From Amblyomma americanum (lineage: Eukaryota; Arthropoda; Arachnida; Ixodida; Ixodidae), in the NCBI RefSeq assembly GCF_052857255.1, contig NC_135505.1, positions 46,578,520-46,642,519 on the forward strand: DNA of 64,000 nt, in the 5' to 3' direction. The notes beneath the pieces are model-generated. The model saw only the letters and a program-made list of their open reading frames with translations. It did no database searches and had not been told where the DNA came from. The position numbers were made by a program, and so were the translations under genes. Positions 51,571-63,036 of this stretch are shown here, piece after piece (the stretch's first letter is position 1; every line of letters starts with the position of its first letter).

Positions 51571-54396
51571 ATGGCTGTTTGTGTAAAGCAAATCGAGCAA
51601 ACCTGGATAGAAAGGGAAAACATATCTATTTTGCATTGTAATATCCGCAGCATACATAAAAACTTAGACCTTCTTCTTTCCTATTTATCACAATTCTCCT
51701 TTCATTATGACATTATTGCAATTACAGAAACATGGTTAAAGGAAAATGAAACCGCTGAAATACCCGGATATGCCATGATATCTTTACCAAGGTGCCGCCA
51801 ATCACGCGGTGGGGGTGTATCGCTTTTCATAAAGAATAGTGTTGATTACCAGGTTGTAAAAGATAGCTCATGTAGTAAGCAGTCTGTCGAATCTCTTTTT
51901 GTACACCTCGGCTGTGGTCTTAACATTGGTGTGGTATACCGGCCTCCCAACGCAAGCGTAAAGGACTTTCTCTCGGATATGGAAACTATCTTCAACCCAC
52001 TAATGACAACCAATACTCCACTTGTTATATGCGGTGATTTCAACATCGATCTTTTAAAAGATGGATGTTCCGAGTGCGACTACCTGCTTCTCATGCAGTC
52101 ATTTAACCTTAAAAACGTTATTTCCTCACCTACTCGTATAACACAGACATCTGCATCCCTTATTGATCATATGTTCTGCAACAATGAAATGACTGTACGC
52201 GCTGGCGTTTGTGATATAGCTATTGCTGATCACTGTCCGACTTTCATGTGTTTACCACGCACTTACTTATATCCGCATTGCAAAACGTATTCTAGAGACA
52301 AAAGAACTCGAGTAAATTACGCCTGCGTTCGAAACTTCTTGCAGAGCATTGATTTTGTGAAATTGTACGACAGTGATGTGAATATAGAGTGTGAAAATTT
52401 TATCCGCTGCGTATCAAATGCCGTAATGAAGTCCAAGCGCGAATGCACACGTCGTAACTACGAAGAAGCTGTGTGCCCGTGGATAACTGATCATATACTT
52501 GCGGTTCTAAAGAAAAAAGACTGCTTCTATCACAAATGGAAGCAAAACAAAACAAACAATTATTATCACGGTCAATTCAAGCTTTATAGGAATAAGTCTG
52601 TTACGATGATGAGGAGAGCGAAAAAAATATATTACAGTAATTTAGTCACGAAACCTGGCCTTGACTCGAAACAAGTTTGGAAAATTGTTAAGGACGTCAC
52701 AGGACTTGGACCGAAGAAACGCGTTACCCCTAACGACCCCTCCGTACAGGTAGTCAATGACTTTAATAGCTACTTCTCCAATGTTGGTGAATCTCTTGCA
52801 AACCAGTTCTCTTTTCAGTCCGCCTCTACTACCCTACCCAGAGTTGTCCACACCGATTTTAATCTAAATGCAGTCACTGTCGAGGAAATTACATCTGTAA
52901 TAAGCGCACTGCCAGTTAATAAAGCGGCTGGGCACGACAGTATTCAGACTGCAGTTTTAAAGCATAATATCGACATTCTGTCCAACCCACTATGCCATAT
53001 ATTTAACCATGCTATAGAGACTAGTTGCTACCCAAACATTCTAAAAATCGCGAAAGTTGTGCCTATTTATAAATCTGGAGACGAAAACAACCCAAGTAGT
53101 TATCGTCCAATATCTGTACTAAGCATTCTAAATACTCTTTTTGAGAAACTAATTGCCATTCAACTAAAAATATTCCTTAGTCAGTATAACATCATCTGTC
53201 ACCAGCAGCACGGTTTCGTCCCAAACAGGTCGACCTCTACAGCCGTTCTAACGCTTTCCCAGTTGATAAATTCAGCTCTTAATAAAAACGAAATCGCAAT
53301 TGGTATATTTTTAGACCTGAAGAAGGCGTTCGACACTGTATCACATCCAATATTACTGAGGAAACTAGCCGCCTATGGGATTGTTGATGACACACTGCAA
53401 TTTTTCACCAGTTACTTATCAGGTCGACAACAGAAAGTGGTAATTAACAACCTTGAATCTACATATAGCTATATAAAATGCGGAGTACCCCAAGGATCTG
53501 TCCTGGGGCCTCTACTGTTTTCCATCTATATAAATGATCTTCCAGGTTCAGTCTCGCTTTCGCAGGTTCTCATGTATGCAGACGACACGGCCCTCATATT
53601 CACAGGTAAATCGGTTTCTGCGATGCAAGACGACATGAGGCAGGATTTAATGACTGTTTCCAACTGGTTCAGTAACAATAGATTAACATTGAACGTTGCG
53701 AAAACTAAATATGTCGTCTTCCATACAAGAAGAAGAAACGTTGACTTTAACCATATTAGGATTTCCTTGAACAATTGTATAATCGAATCAGTTCCTTCAT
53801 TTAAATATCTTGGTGTTATCTTTGACAATAACCTTAACTGGAAGAATCAAGTGAACAGCGTTTGTAATAAAGCTGCGTTTGGTTGCTACGTCCTTATTAA
53901 GGCTAGACAATACTTTCCTCGCAACATATTACGAAGCTTGTACTTCTCATTCGTTCATTGTCATATGAGTTATTGCTGCGAATCATGGGGCCACACATAC
54001 TCAACTTATCTCACACCTCTGCAACGGTTACAGAAGCGAGCACTAAGGATTATAACATATTCTCCATTGCATCATCCAAGTAACAATCTGTTTGAAGAAG
54101 TTCGAGTACTAAAATTTTCCGCCCTACGCGACTATAAAATCTCCCTTCTAGTAAACTGCATGTTAACAACTAACTCTCCACTCCCGATGAGCTTATTCAC
54201 TTTGCCTGTTCGCAACACAAGACATGTTGCTAATGGTAATTTTAATCTTCCGATCCATCACAACACATACGGTGAGAGATTAATCGAGTTCATTGGGACG
54301 AAAGTCTGGAATACATTGCCATTGGAAATAAAGCTTGCCAGAAATTTTAAACTATCTTCTAAATTATATTTCTTGCATAATCAAGTAATCATGTGA
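51571..54396 (+). CDS. LINE M ORF2: endonuclease-reverse transcriptase
   Basis: 941 residues from ATG 51,571, four bases after the ORF1 stop (51,564-51,566), suggesting termination-reinitiation. Endonuclease: LHCNIRSIHKNLD, IAITETWLKE, GVVYRPPNAS, ICGDFNIDLL, ASLIDHMFCN, IADHCPTF. RT: SYRPISVLSILN, GIFLDLKKAFDTVSH, GVPQGSVLGPLLF, VLMYADDTALIF (YADD at 53,575), FKYLGVIFDNNLNW. The end VWNTLPLEIKLAR is the family's usual C-terminus. All catalytic motifs are intact. CR1/Jockey-like by motif style. Confidence 0.93.
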   Translation: MAVCVKQIEQTWIERENISILHCNIRSIHKNLDLLLSYLSQFSFHYDIIAITETWLKENETAEIPGYAMISLPRCRQSRGGGVSLFIKNSVDYQVVKDSSCSKQSVESLFVHLGCGLNIGVVYRPPNASVKDFLSDMETIFNPLMTTNTPLVICGDFNIDLLKDGCSECDYLLLMQSFNLKNVISSPTRITQTSASLIDHMFCNNEMTVRAGVCDIAIADHCPTFMCLPRTYLYPHCKTYSRDKRTRVNYACVRNFLQSIDFVKLYDSDVNIECENFIRCVSNAVMKSKRECTRRNYEEAVCPWITDHILAVLKKKDCFYHKWKQNKTNNYYHGQFKLYRNKSVTMMRRAKKIYYSNLVTKPGLDSKQVWKIVKDVTGLGPKKRVTPNDPSVQVVNDFNSYFSNVGESLANQFSFQSASTTLPRVVHTDFNLNAVTVEEITSVISALPVNKAAGHDSIQTAVLKHNIDILSNPLCHIFNHAIETSCYPNILKIAKVVPIYKSGDENNPSSYRPISVLSILNTLFEKLIAIQLKIFLSQYNIICHQQHGFVPNRSTSTAVLTLSQLINSALNKNEIAIGIFLDLKKAFDTVSHPILLRKLAAYGIVDDTLQFFTSYLSGRQQKVVINNLESTYSYIKCGVPQGSVLGPLLFSIYINDLPGSVSLSQVLMYADDTALIFTGKSVSAMQDDMRQDLMTVSNWFSNNRLTLNVAKTKYVVFHTRRRNVDFNHIRISLNNCIIESVPSFKYLGVIFDNNLNWKNQVNSVCNKAAFGCYVLIKARQYFPRNILRSLYFSFVHCHMSYCCESWGHTYSTYLTPLQRLQKRALRIITYSPLHHPSNNLFEEVRVLKFSALRDYKISLLVNCMLTTNSPLPMSLFTLPVRNTRHVANGNFNLPIHHNTYGERLIEFIGTKVWNTLPLEIKLARNFKLSSKLYFLHNQVIM

Positions 54397-54588
54397 TTTC
54401 CTTTTTGTGTTTCTGTGTTTCTTAAAATGCCGGTGTATACCTTCCTTGTACGTTTGCCAAAATGCCTTGTTTTTGCATGCGATCGGACACTGGATGCTTT
54501 TGCTGTGTCAATTCGCTGTTTTCATTTTTTTTTTTCACTTTACATATTTATGTGGTTGCCTAAATGCCTAAATGACTTGATTTGTATT

Positions 54589-54690
54589 GGACCGGACACT
54601 AGCCATGTAGGCTATCGGTCCAAATATTTTGTACAATTTTTTTTGTGAATTATGAAATAAAGCTTCCTTTGATTGATTGATTGATTGATC
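54589..54690 (+). repeat. LINE M 3' hairpin, polyadenylation signal and (GATT)n
   Basis: GGACCG (54,589) pairs with CGGTCC (54,616); inside it TAGCC (54,600) pairs with GGCTA (54,610). AATAAAG is at about 54,656, then four GATT repeats. Likely RT recognition and 3' end formation site. Confidence 0.75.
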
Positions 54691-55014
54691 CCGAAAGGAC
54701 TATATACACGAAACTACTCCGGGACGCCAATGGGTGCCCTTTTATGTTCGGTTCCGCAAACAGCGTGCGGGTCTCCGCACTGGCAAGTTTGGCACCTCTG
54801 TTTTCACGTTTCAAGCGCGTTAACTCTTACAACTTAAGTTGGTCGAGAACGCGTATGTCCGCAATGAAGGTCAAATTGACCAAAAAGTTGAAACGCGACC
54901 ACACCTACTACATCACATAGCAAAAGTAGGTGCGTAGCGCCTAAATTGATACTTACATTTTATATCCGTTAAATGGGTTTTATGGAGAAGACTGCAAGTA
55001 ACTTTCAAGTAGTA
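54691..55014. other. no recognisable gene
   Basis: Short unassigned stretch after LINE M. Confidence 0.4.
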
Positions 55015-55518
55015 GTAAGTAGTAAGTGGTTTTTATTAAAATTATAATAAAAAGGAAGGAAAACATTTTTTCTAGCCCCAGCATCTGCCATCTATACTGA
55101 AGCACCTGAGCTGGGGCAGCGGAAATAAACGATAGCAGGCAGAATGAAGAAAAATGAAAGAGGTGGGGTGACAGGAAGAGACTAATTTTCAATAAAATTA
55201 GAATTCTTGAGGTAAATAAAATAAAATTGGTTTTTAGGAAAGGAAATGGCGCACTAATTGTCTCACATTTCCCGATGGACACCCGGACCTCGCCGTAAGG
55301 AACGATAAGAAGGTGGGAGTGAAAGAAGAAAGGAAGAAAGAGGTGCGTTGTGGAGGGCTCCGGGATAATTTAGACGACCGGGGGCCTTTAACATGCACTG
55401 ACATTGCACAGCACACAGGCGACTTTTGTGTTTCGCCTCCCTGGAAACGCGGCCGCCGCGGTCGGGTTCTTCCAGCTCAGTAGCCGAGCGCGCTAACCAC
55501 CGAGCCACCACGGTGGGG
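55015..55518 (-). mobile_element. long-form tRNA-derived SINE
   Basis: Head at 55,445-55,518 (read minus): GTGGCTCGGTGGTTAGCGCG, then a box B region interrupted by a short deletion. The body 55,240-55,440 matches the SINE at 3640. An extra segment 55,015-55,220 with AAGCACCTGAGCTGGGGCAG is shared with 12,600-12,740, so this is a longer subfamily or a composite. Confidence 0.75.
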
Positions 55519-55724
55519 AGTTTATAGGTAAAAATATGGCTTTTGCGGCAAGGCGTTGCCAGGCTTGGCGGACAGCAGAAATCCGGTAAATCATTTTCGC
55601 TATTAACGTGGTTTACTAATTTCCAATTATTAACTTTTTAACTAAAAGAGGTAGGCGGCTGATTACAATTAGAATTTTTCAGCCGGTCGTTAGCAACTGC
55701 CATGTCAATTTTCAGAAAAAAAAT

Positions 55725-56039
55725 TAAGTATTGGTTTTTGGGAAAAGGAAATGGCGCAGTACCTGTCTCGTATATAGTTGGACACTTGAACCGGGCCTTA
55801 AGGGAATGGGTAAATGAAGGAGTGAAAGAAGAAAGGAAGAAAGGGGCGCCGTAGTGGAGGGCTCCGGAATAATTTCGACCACTTGGGCATCTTTAACCTG
55901 CACTGACATCGCACAGCACACGGGCGCCTTAGCGTTTTTCTTTCCTCCATAAAAACGTAGCCGCCGCAGTCGGGTTCGAACCCGGGAACTCCGGATCAGT
56001 AGTCGAGCGCCTTAACCACTGAGCCACCGCAGCGGGTAG
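55725..56039 (-). mobile_element. tRNA-derived SINE with 12-bp target duplication
   Basis: CAGAAAAAAAAT at 55,713-55,724 and 56,040-56,051 flanks it exactly. The head (box A TGGCTCAGTGGTTAAG, box B GGTTCGAACCC) and body are complete and closely resemble the copy at 3609-3924. Confidence 0.9.
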
Positions 56040-56074
56040 CAGAAAAAAAATGAAATTGATTTTCGGGGACTAAG

Positions 56075-56975
56075 GAGGAGGACGAAAAACTTTATTAAGG
56101 TCAAAAGGAGTTGGAAGAGGTAATGGGTGGGGCCCTCATTCCAGGGCTCAACTGGCTTGAGCTGCCCTGCGGACCTGTTGTATGAGGGCCGGTTGGTCCT
56201 CCTGGTTATCGCCGGTCAGCAGCGCCTCACACTGCTCAAAAGACGTATTTTCCGTGTGTTGAGTGCTTGGTTTGGCCCCACATTCGCACGAAATAGGGAA
56301 GAGTGTAGGGCGTGCCTGGCACCATGGACATGTGCAGGTGTATAATGTTGAGCTTATGAGATGTAGTCTATGGAGGTTTGGAAATGTGTTCGTCTGTATC
56401 TGCCGCCAAGAGACGGCATCTGGGGTTTCTAATTTCCTATGAGGTGGAGGGAAGTGTCTACTTTGAAGACGTTGAATCTCGGGGCGTTCGTTATACCTAG
56501 AAGGTACAGGGGTAAAAGCGGGCACGGTTTGTGCCCCGCTCGGTTGATGATGCCTTGAGTTAGATCATGTGCCCTCTCATTTCCCCCCAGTCCCTCATGG
56601 CCTGGGGTCCAGGTGATTTGGTGGTGCTCCGTAAGTGATGTAATGCCCATGAGCCGACTGACATGCTTGGAGACTCGGCCTCTCAGGAAGTTTCGACACG
56701 CGTGTTGCGAGTATGTGATCACATGGGCGATTTGGCCTTGGGCACGTAATGCCTAATGAGAATGGCCACGGCGGTGGTCTGCGCGGCCGCTGGTGTTTCG
56801 GCTCTTAAAGAAGCAGTAAATAGAGTGGAGAAGCGGTGGTCCATTGCCGCCACTGTGTACTTGTCATGGTCCGGGTATGCTGCGGCGTCAACATAAACCA
56901 CTTTCTGGGAATTGGCTAGGTTTCGCGTAGATAGGATACCCGCGCTCGTCGTTGCCTGTATGAACATCTTTAAGC
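56075..56975 (-). mobile_element. LINE N, I-clade-like 3' part with RNase H
   Basis: Minus strand: KVVYVDAAAYPDHDKYTVAA (56,905), SLRAETPAAAQTTAVAI (56,805), ITWTPGHEGLGGNERAHDL (56,610), SWRQIQTNTFPNLHRLHL (56,415), CPWCQARPTLFPISCECG (56,325). The 3' end AATAAAGTTTTTCG reads at about 56,095 on minus. Three frames are needed, so it is a pseudogene. Same family as LINE C by eye. Confidence 0.82.
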
Positions 56976-57642
56976 ATGTGTTTCGGTATCGGGGCCACGC
57001 TGATGTATTTTTTGTGATTTCTTAGAGCGTTAGCTCTTAGTCATCACGTTTCGAGATTTCGTGGGGTCTGCTACGGCTCTTGATGACAGCGCCATCTGTG
57101 GCAGCAACTACTCATCCCATTTCGAGATTTCGTGAGATCTCCTACCACCCTTAGGGTTCCTCGATGCTCGCCCGCTCTCCGCTTAGGGTGAGGACCACCG
57201 CGTCGTCTTCTAGCGCGACCGTAATTTTCTTGCATCCGCTGGACGCGTGGCGCGCGTTTGCTGCGTGACGCGCCTAGATAGAGCTGGCCACGCTTGCAGT
57301 GGGAGCATGAATTGGACTTTCCGTTTGATAATCATTCCTTTTCTAGTTTAGATGAAAATGTAGAATAAAGATTCGATGAAGCTTTCGCTATTTTGAGACT
57401 ATTAGCGAAAGTATAGGGGATATCTTTGTTTTGCGATAGGTGTTCAGGGCGTGCAACTGCTCACCGTTGTCATACCGGCGCCGTGAACTTGCTATCTTTG
57501 CGCTCCCGTGTGATATAGCGGAAAGAGTGTGAAGTGCGCCAAATGAACAGCTGCATATTCATGTACGAGCCATAGCATGCTTACGTCTGCTTATATTATT
57601 ATGCATTGGTGGCACACTGTGTCATGCATACACTATGCAATC
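56976..57642. other. no gene; two-copy motif
   Basis: TTTCGAGATTTCGTG occurs at about 57,048 and 57,120. The remainder shows no coding motif. Confidence 0.45.
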
Positions 57643-57657
57643 AAAACACAAAGCCTA

Positions 57658-57896
57658 TGGTTTATGGTTTATGGAGGTTTAACGTCCCAAAGCGAACCAG
57701 GCTATTATAGACGCCGTAGTGATAGGCTCCGGAAATACCGACCACCTGGGGTTCTTTAACGTGCACTGACATCGCACAGTACACGGGCATCTGGAATTTC
57801 ACCTCCATCGAAATTCGACAGTCGCGGCCGGTATCGAACCCGCGTCTTTCGGGTCAGCAGCCGAGCGCCACAACCACTCAGCCACCGCGGCGGCCC
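57658..57896 (-). mobile_element. tRNA-derived SINE, second family, with target duplication
   Basis: Minus strand: GTGGCTGAGTGGTTGTGGCG (box A region), GGGTTCGATACC (box B) and a body ending in the GGTTTATGG repeats. The flanks AAAACACAAAGCCTA (57,643) and AAAACATAAAGGCTTA (57,897) are an imperfect 15-bp duplication. Confidence 0.85.
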
Positions 57897-58141
57897 AAAA
57901 CATAAAGGCTTAGGCGCACGCAAGAAGAATAATTTAATACCTTGATGCACAAATACGATATCTACAAAATGATTACGAACGACGATTCACAGCAAGTACA
58001 ATGCAGCTTATGATTCTTACGCTTAAATTTCTCTAATGCTTATGTGCATGTACACGAGAAGTTCGCACTGATTACAGCGTCTTTAAGGAAGACTAACACT
58101 AGCACAAGTTTGATTCCGTGACAACCAGCATGTGTGGCTGG

Positions 58142-58850
58142 CTACTGACGTACTTGGATGCGTAGCCGCAGTCTTGTGTAGGTAGTTATCAGCTTTTTGC
58201 CTATTGCTTTCCTGTGATCAGCGCATGCGTTCAGGCATGGCCGGTCTACCTTCACAAAGCATTCTGTGAGCGATTTCAGCGGGCACTTCAACGTGTGTAT
58301 ATTGTTTGTACACCACGCGACAGCGCCTGTGGAGTACTCCTCGTAGTTCTTGAGAATGCGGATCACTTCACTGCTTGGATAAATCAAGTTCCTTCCATCC
58401 CTCACTAAACCTTGAGAATTGTCAAAGAGGCATATTCGTTGCTTGCTGTTCTTATGCTAGCATCCTTGCACTGGGGGCAAGATACTGACTTTAAGACGCT
58501 TTTCAGGATTAAGCCTCCAAGGTATTATAAAATGGAACATTATCTTGACGTCTGCTCTTCAATGGCCAAAATCTGAGAGTCGTCTATTTCTTCAGGCAAA
58601 TTTTATGAGCACTGCATCTTGGCTTGAGAAAAAAGATCGACGAGGTACTCTCGATCATCAAGATCATAGCGGTGTATGTAGAAACTGGCTCACACTCGCA
58701 AGCCCCAGTGCACATTTTAAATCATGTGCCGTCAGAACTGGCTTCATAAGGCGTGCTGCTGAAAAAAGATTTTCAAGGTATGATCGTTGCCGCTTTGCAG
58801 GCAGCTAAAATACCCATTTTTGTATTGATTTCTGCATTGTTCCTTTATTA
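58142..58850 (-). pseudogene. possible P-element/THAP-type transposase remnant
   Basis: Minus strand, in several frames: LGLASVSQFLHTPL (58,690), YLGGLILKSVLKSVSCPQC (58,530-58,460; a Y-x-G-G then C-x-x-C arrangement), then GRNLIYPSSEVIRILKNYEE (58,395), FVKVDRPCLNACADHRKAIG (58,255) and a basic end ITTYTRLRLRI. This order resembles the C-terminal region of P-element-like transposases as I remember it. It could instead be another transposase family. Stops break it. Confidence 0.4.
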
Positions 58851-59784
58851 ATCTATCCAAATGGTGGTGTCGCGACCGCAGCATGGCCCAAATACATACC
58901 ACGATTTCTGCGATCATACTTTTATTCTCGCAGTAGAGTCTGTCTTCTTATGGGTAAAGGTTAATATCTGTGATTGCGAAACATGTTTATTGGCTTGTTT
59001 GACATATTATATACAGAAACTTTAACTTAGGTATGAGGATTTATCAGGGAATATACTTATATTTAAATGCCTCCTTGCATGTTTTGTGTATACATGCTGT
59101 GAACTTTGTTTCCAGCGACGCCTTTTTACCCTTTCTCAAGCTGTATTTTCGCATTTCTGATATTCAATTGTACCTTCACATTTGTAATGTGTATTTGCAG
59201 AACTCCTGCTTTTTATATGTGCTCTTTGTTGCGACTGTTATTTCAGTGCAATTACTTCCAATACTCGACCAATCACAGCTGCGCCACCGCAATACACTGC
59301 AACGAAGGACAGCGTCGCTGAGATATTTTCCCGCCCATTGCATATGTACAAAATTGTAAGCAAGGTTTTGAATGGCAAATATTCTCTAAAATATTTGTCC
59401 TCAACTTGATTATTCATATCAGGAGCATGCACTACTTTGCTGGTCCCCAGCTGATTCATGAGACAATTTCTTTACTTACTTAATAGACAAAAATGATGGA
59501 AGCATTGACATCAATTATTTCTGCCACAGTATATAGGACATATGGATATATTCTTTTATGAAAACTTGGCGGTGGTTTAGCTCTTGTTAAACCTGAAGTG
59601 GCGCGATAGCTACAGCTGGCCGGCTGGAAGTTAAATTGAGATGTTGAAAGCTTCAGGCGGGGTTAGTCTTGCTTCGTCTGCCGGCAATTGCTCCACTGTA
59701 GAGTCCCTTCTATATTATTAATGCCCTAAAGCCTGTCGTATCTACCCCGTTATGCGCACAGTCTCTAATAATAGCACACATTCT
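58851..59784. other. no recognisable gene
   Basis: AT-rich sequence with short hydrophobic frames that look incidental. Confidence 0.4.
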
Positions 59785-60015
59785 CTCCAGCAGTCACCAT
59801 CTATGCACACAATCAATTTACACAGTCCACATCACAGTCTACTCCAGAAGTCACCATCTATGCAAATATTCAGTCAAAGAAGAACATAGGCCATTGTAGA
59901 GCCATAATCCATGCACAAATTCACTCACAGTATAACGTAGTCTACTCCGGAAGACAACACCTACACACACATTCAATCACAGTAGGCCACAGTCCATTCT
60001 TCCTGTCACCATTTA
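59785..60015. repeat. degenerate tandem repeat of about 53 bases
   Basis: AGTCACCATCTATGCACACA, AGTCACCATCTATGCAAATA, CATAATCCATGCACAAATTC and ACACCTACACACACATTCAA head successive units, with CACAGTCTACTCC shared between them. About four units, just beyond the 3' end of LINE O. Confidence 0.6.
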
Positions 60016-62405
60016 CAAACAAGATCCATGTCCTGCAGAAATGTTAAAAGAAGGCGTGCAGCCTCCCTTCTGCATGTCTGGATTTCACTCGGGTGGACAA
60101 TGTCCTGAACTGTACTGTGACGGGTTCCGGTCTTCTTCAAGAAAGCGAACATAACATACCTTTCCGCGTTGTACTCTGGGCAGTACATAATAAAGTGTTC
60201 GATATCCCCGCACGCACCACATAAAGAACAGAGTGGAGACGATGCTTGCCCGTCTTATGCTTCCAGGCAGGAGTGTGAGCAGAGGCCGTTCGAATTCGGT
60301 GTAGTAGAGGCGCCTGGGATTTTCTTAATCTCTTGGTCACACATGGCTTGTGAGGCGCACTCCACAGGGTACTAAAATGATCGAGCATCGTTTTCCTGTA
60401 GAGACTTTTCCCATCTTGAGATACTTTGTTTGATGGAATCCTTGAGAGAGATTATGGGGGAGATTGTCTGCCACCTCATTACCGTTCACTCCTATGTGAG
60501 AGGGCACCCATTGGAAATATTGAGTAAAGCCTCTGCTGTGCAGTTTCTGCACCAAGCGCAGAGAGCTTATAGACAAGGCATCAGTAGGGAATCCGCGCTC
60601 TAACCTCTGAAGGGCAGATTTTAAATCAGGATGACAACAGGTTGAACCGAACAAGACCATAACTTCCGCAAAGCCGCCTCAATAGCAACACTTTCAGCCG
60701 TTTTGGAGGATACGACAGCAGTAAAGCGTACGGACCACTTACAGTCCAAAGAAGGAGTGCAAAAAGCCACTGCGCTAGCTTGTTTTACCTTGTCCACGGA
60801 ACCATCCGTGAAAATTTGAAGATGGCGGGCATACTTTGTTTCCAAATGTTCAAGTACAAGCGAACGCGTTGCTGCCAAAGGAGAGCTGCGCTTTGCGCTG
60901 ATATGGGAAATTTTGACCTTACAGTCGAGGGTCGGATATGACTAGGGCGGTTCTAATCGTTTCCTTTGCCTTCAGACATTAAGGCCTAAAGAACTAAGAG
61001 TATTGAGTGCAAAGTAAACCTTCGACTCAACTCTTGCAGAACCGCTGGAGAAGGTATCGCCCAGCTACCGTCTCTCCTAGGCGGCCAAGGTGCATTAGTA
61101 GTCTCTGAGAAGCGACAAGGCTAAAACGTTTCGATACAGACTCATGAAGTACTGCCTTATTCGCAGCCGCCTGAAGAACTTCAATAGCTCTTCTTAGATC
61201 CTTTCTGTGGACAACTTGGAGACGTTCAAGTTGTGATGCCCGGGGGGAGATTAAAGATAATTGATGCATTATGCGACTGGCCACCAGCGCTTCATGAAGT
61301 TTGACCATTGAAGAAGGATGGCTTCCCCATCGCTCATGAACAATTCTACGGATCACGTTGAGACGTGAAGCTATAGATGAAACAATTGCGTCTACAGCTT
61401 TTTGCCACTGTAGACGGGAGTCAATAATGACTCCCAGGAAGCGCGTGTGGTTGAATTAACGGATGCAAGAGTGACCCCGAGGTCTATCTTCAACCATGCT
61501 TGCCATCTTCCTACACCTGTAAACAGAACAAAGCCGGATTTTTGCACTGACAGAGACAATCCCACACCTTGAAGGTAAGCTTGTGCCAAAAGTAGATCCT
61601 GTCGAGCTGTCAAGGCTAATCACTTGTTTTGGTAGCCAGTAGTCCAAATACAGATGTCGTCAGCATATATTGGCATACACACTTGCCTGCAACTTTTTTT
61701 CAACGAATCGGGAAGGCCAGTCATTACGACGTTAAAGAGCGTGGGGGAAAGAACACTTCTTTGAGGCACACCTCGTGATAGAACACTTTCGGTGCTTAAC
61801 GTACTCCCTAACCGTACACGAACCGCGCGATCACTTGTAAACTTGTAAATGAATCTTAACATATGTCCCTGTATGCCCACGCCTTGCAACCTGTTTAGAA
61901 TTGCGCTCTGAAGCACGTTGTTCAAGCTTTCGCAATGTCAAGAAAAATGGCTAAAGTATAAAGGCCGAAAGTTCTCTGGTGTTCAATTTGACTTACCAAG
62001 TCTAAGACGCTATCTCGGGCACTAAGACCTCGGCGGAATCCTGTCATACATGTTGGCAGTGCTTTGCTTCCCTCAAGCCACCACGATAAGCGTTCATTTA
62101 CCAGCTTCTTCATCAACTTAGCTACACAGGGGGTCAACGACACAGGGCGATACGAGGCAAGGTCTGTCATGTCTTTCCCAGGCTTCAGTACTAGAACTAC
62201 ATGTGCCACCTTCCATGACGGAGGAACATCGCCAGTCTCCCAAACTCGATTGATGAAGTTGGGGAGCTCCTTCCTGAGTTGCAAGGGCAGATTATTCAGC
62301 ATTTGATTGCTTATGCCGTCGGGCCCTGGTGCACACCGGCTCCGCAGACCGCTGAGCGCAGTCTGAAGCTCACGAAACGTGAACGAGACGTCCATGACAG
62401 ACCTG
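60016..62405 (-). pseudogene. LINE O ORF2, RT to RNase H (I-clade-like)
   Basis: Minus strand: CAPGPDGISNQMLNNLP (62,315), DLASYRPVSLTPCVAKLM (62,160), LYTLAIFLDIAKA (61,955), SRGVPQRSVLSPTLFNVV (61,775), CMPIYADDICIW (61,670; YADD intact), then QIFTDGSVDKVKQASAVAF (60,815), TAESVAIEAALRKL (60,695), WVPSHIGVNGNEVADNLP (60,510). The frames are spread over several shifts. The upstream linker lies beyond the minisatellite at 63,137-63,590. 3' end near 60,016. Confidence 0.85.
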
Positions 62406-62417
62406 GAGGAAGCAGGT

Positions 62418-62418
<1 letters not shown>

Positions 62419-62506
<88 letters not shown>

Positions 62507-62620
62507 GTAGGTTGCGTTGGCTCCGCAGAATAAAGATTTATGAGAAGTGGACACTTCTACATGGACACTTTTTATTTATCAACGTTTCGACCGCGGTGCG
62601 CTCTTCTTCAGGACTGTCTG

Positions 62621-62708
<88 letters not shown>

Positions 62709-62813
62709 GTAGGTTACATTGGCTCCGCAGAATAAAGATTTAAGAGAAGTGGACACTTCTACATGGACACTTTATTTATCAACGTTTCGACCGCGGTGCG
62801 GTCTTCAGGACTG

Positions 62814-62849
<36 letters not shown>

Positions 62850-63036
62850 GTAGGTTACGTTGGCTCCGCAGAATAAAGATTTAAGAGAAGTGGACACTTC
62901 TACATGGACACTTTTTATTTATCAACGTTTCGACCGCGGTGCGGTCTTCTTCAGGACTGTCTGAAGAAGACCGCACCGCGGTCGAAACGTTGATAAATAA
63001 AAGTGTCTATGTAGACGTGCCCACTTCTCTTAAATC

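Larger units (their letters stand above)
50151..54690 (+). mobile_element. LINE M, full-length intact non-LTR retrotransposon
   Basis: Two complete 257-bp promoter monomers plus a partial third, ORF1 (50,805-51,566), ORF2 (51,571-54,396), a 3' region with a hairpin (54,589-54,621), AATAAAG and a (GATT)n tail ending near 54,690. Both frames are free of stops and the monomers are essentially identical, so the copy is young. No clear target duplication was found. Related by architecture to LINE F, but without its PHD finger. Confidence 0.92.

Noticed and set aside
62500..63000. CRISPR-like array
   Set aside because: The repeat units are 120 bases, separated by TA runs rather than unique spacers, in eukaryotic transposon-rich DNA.
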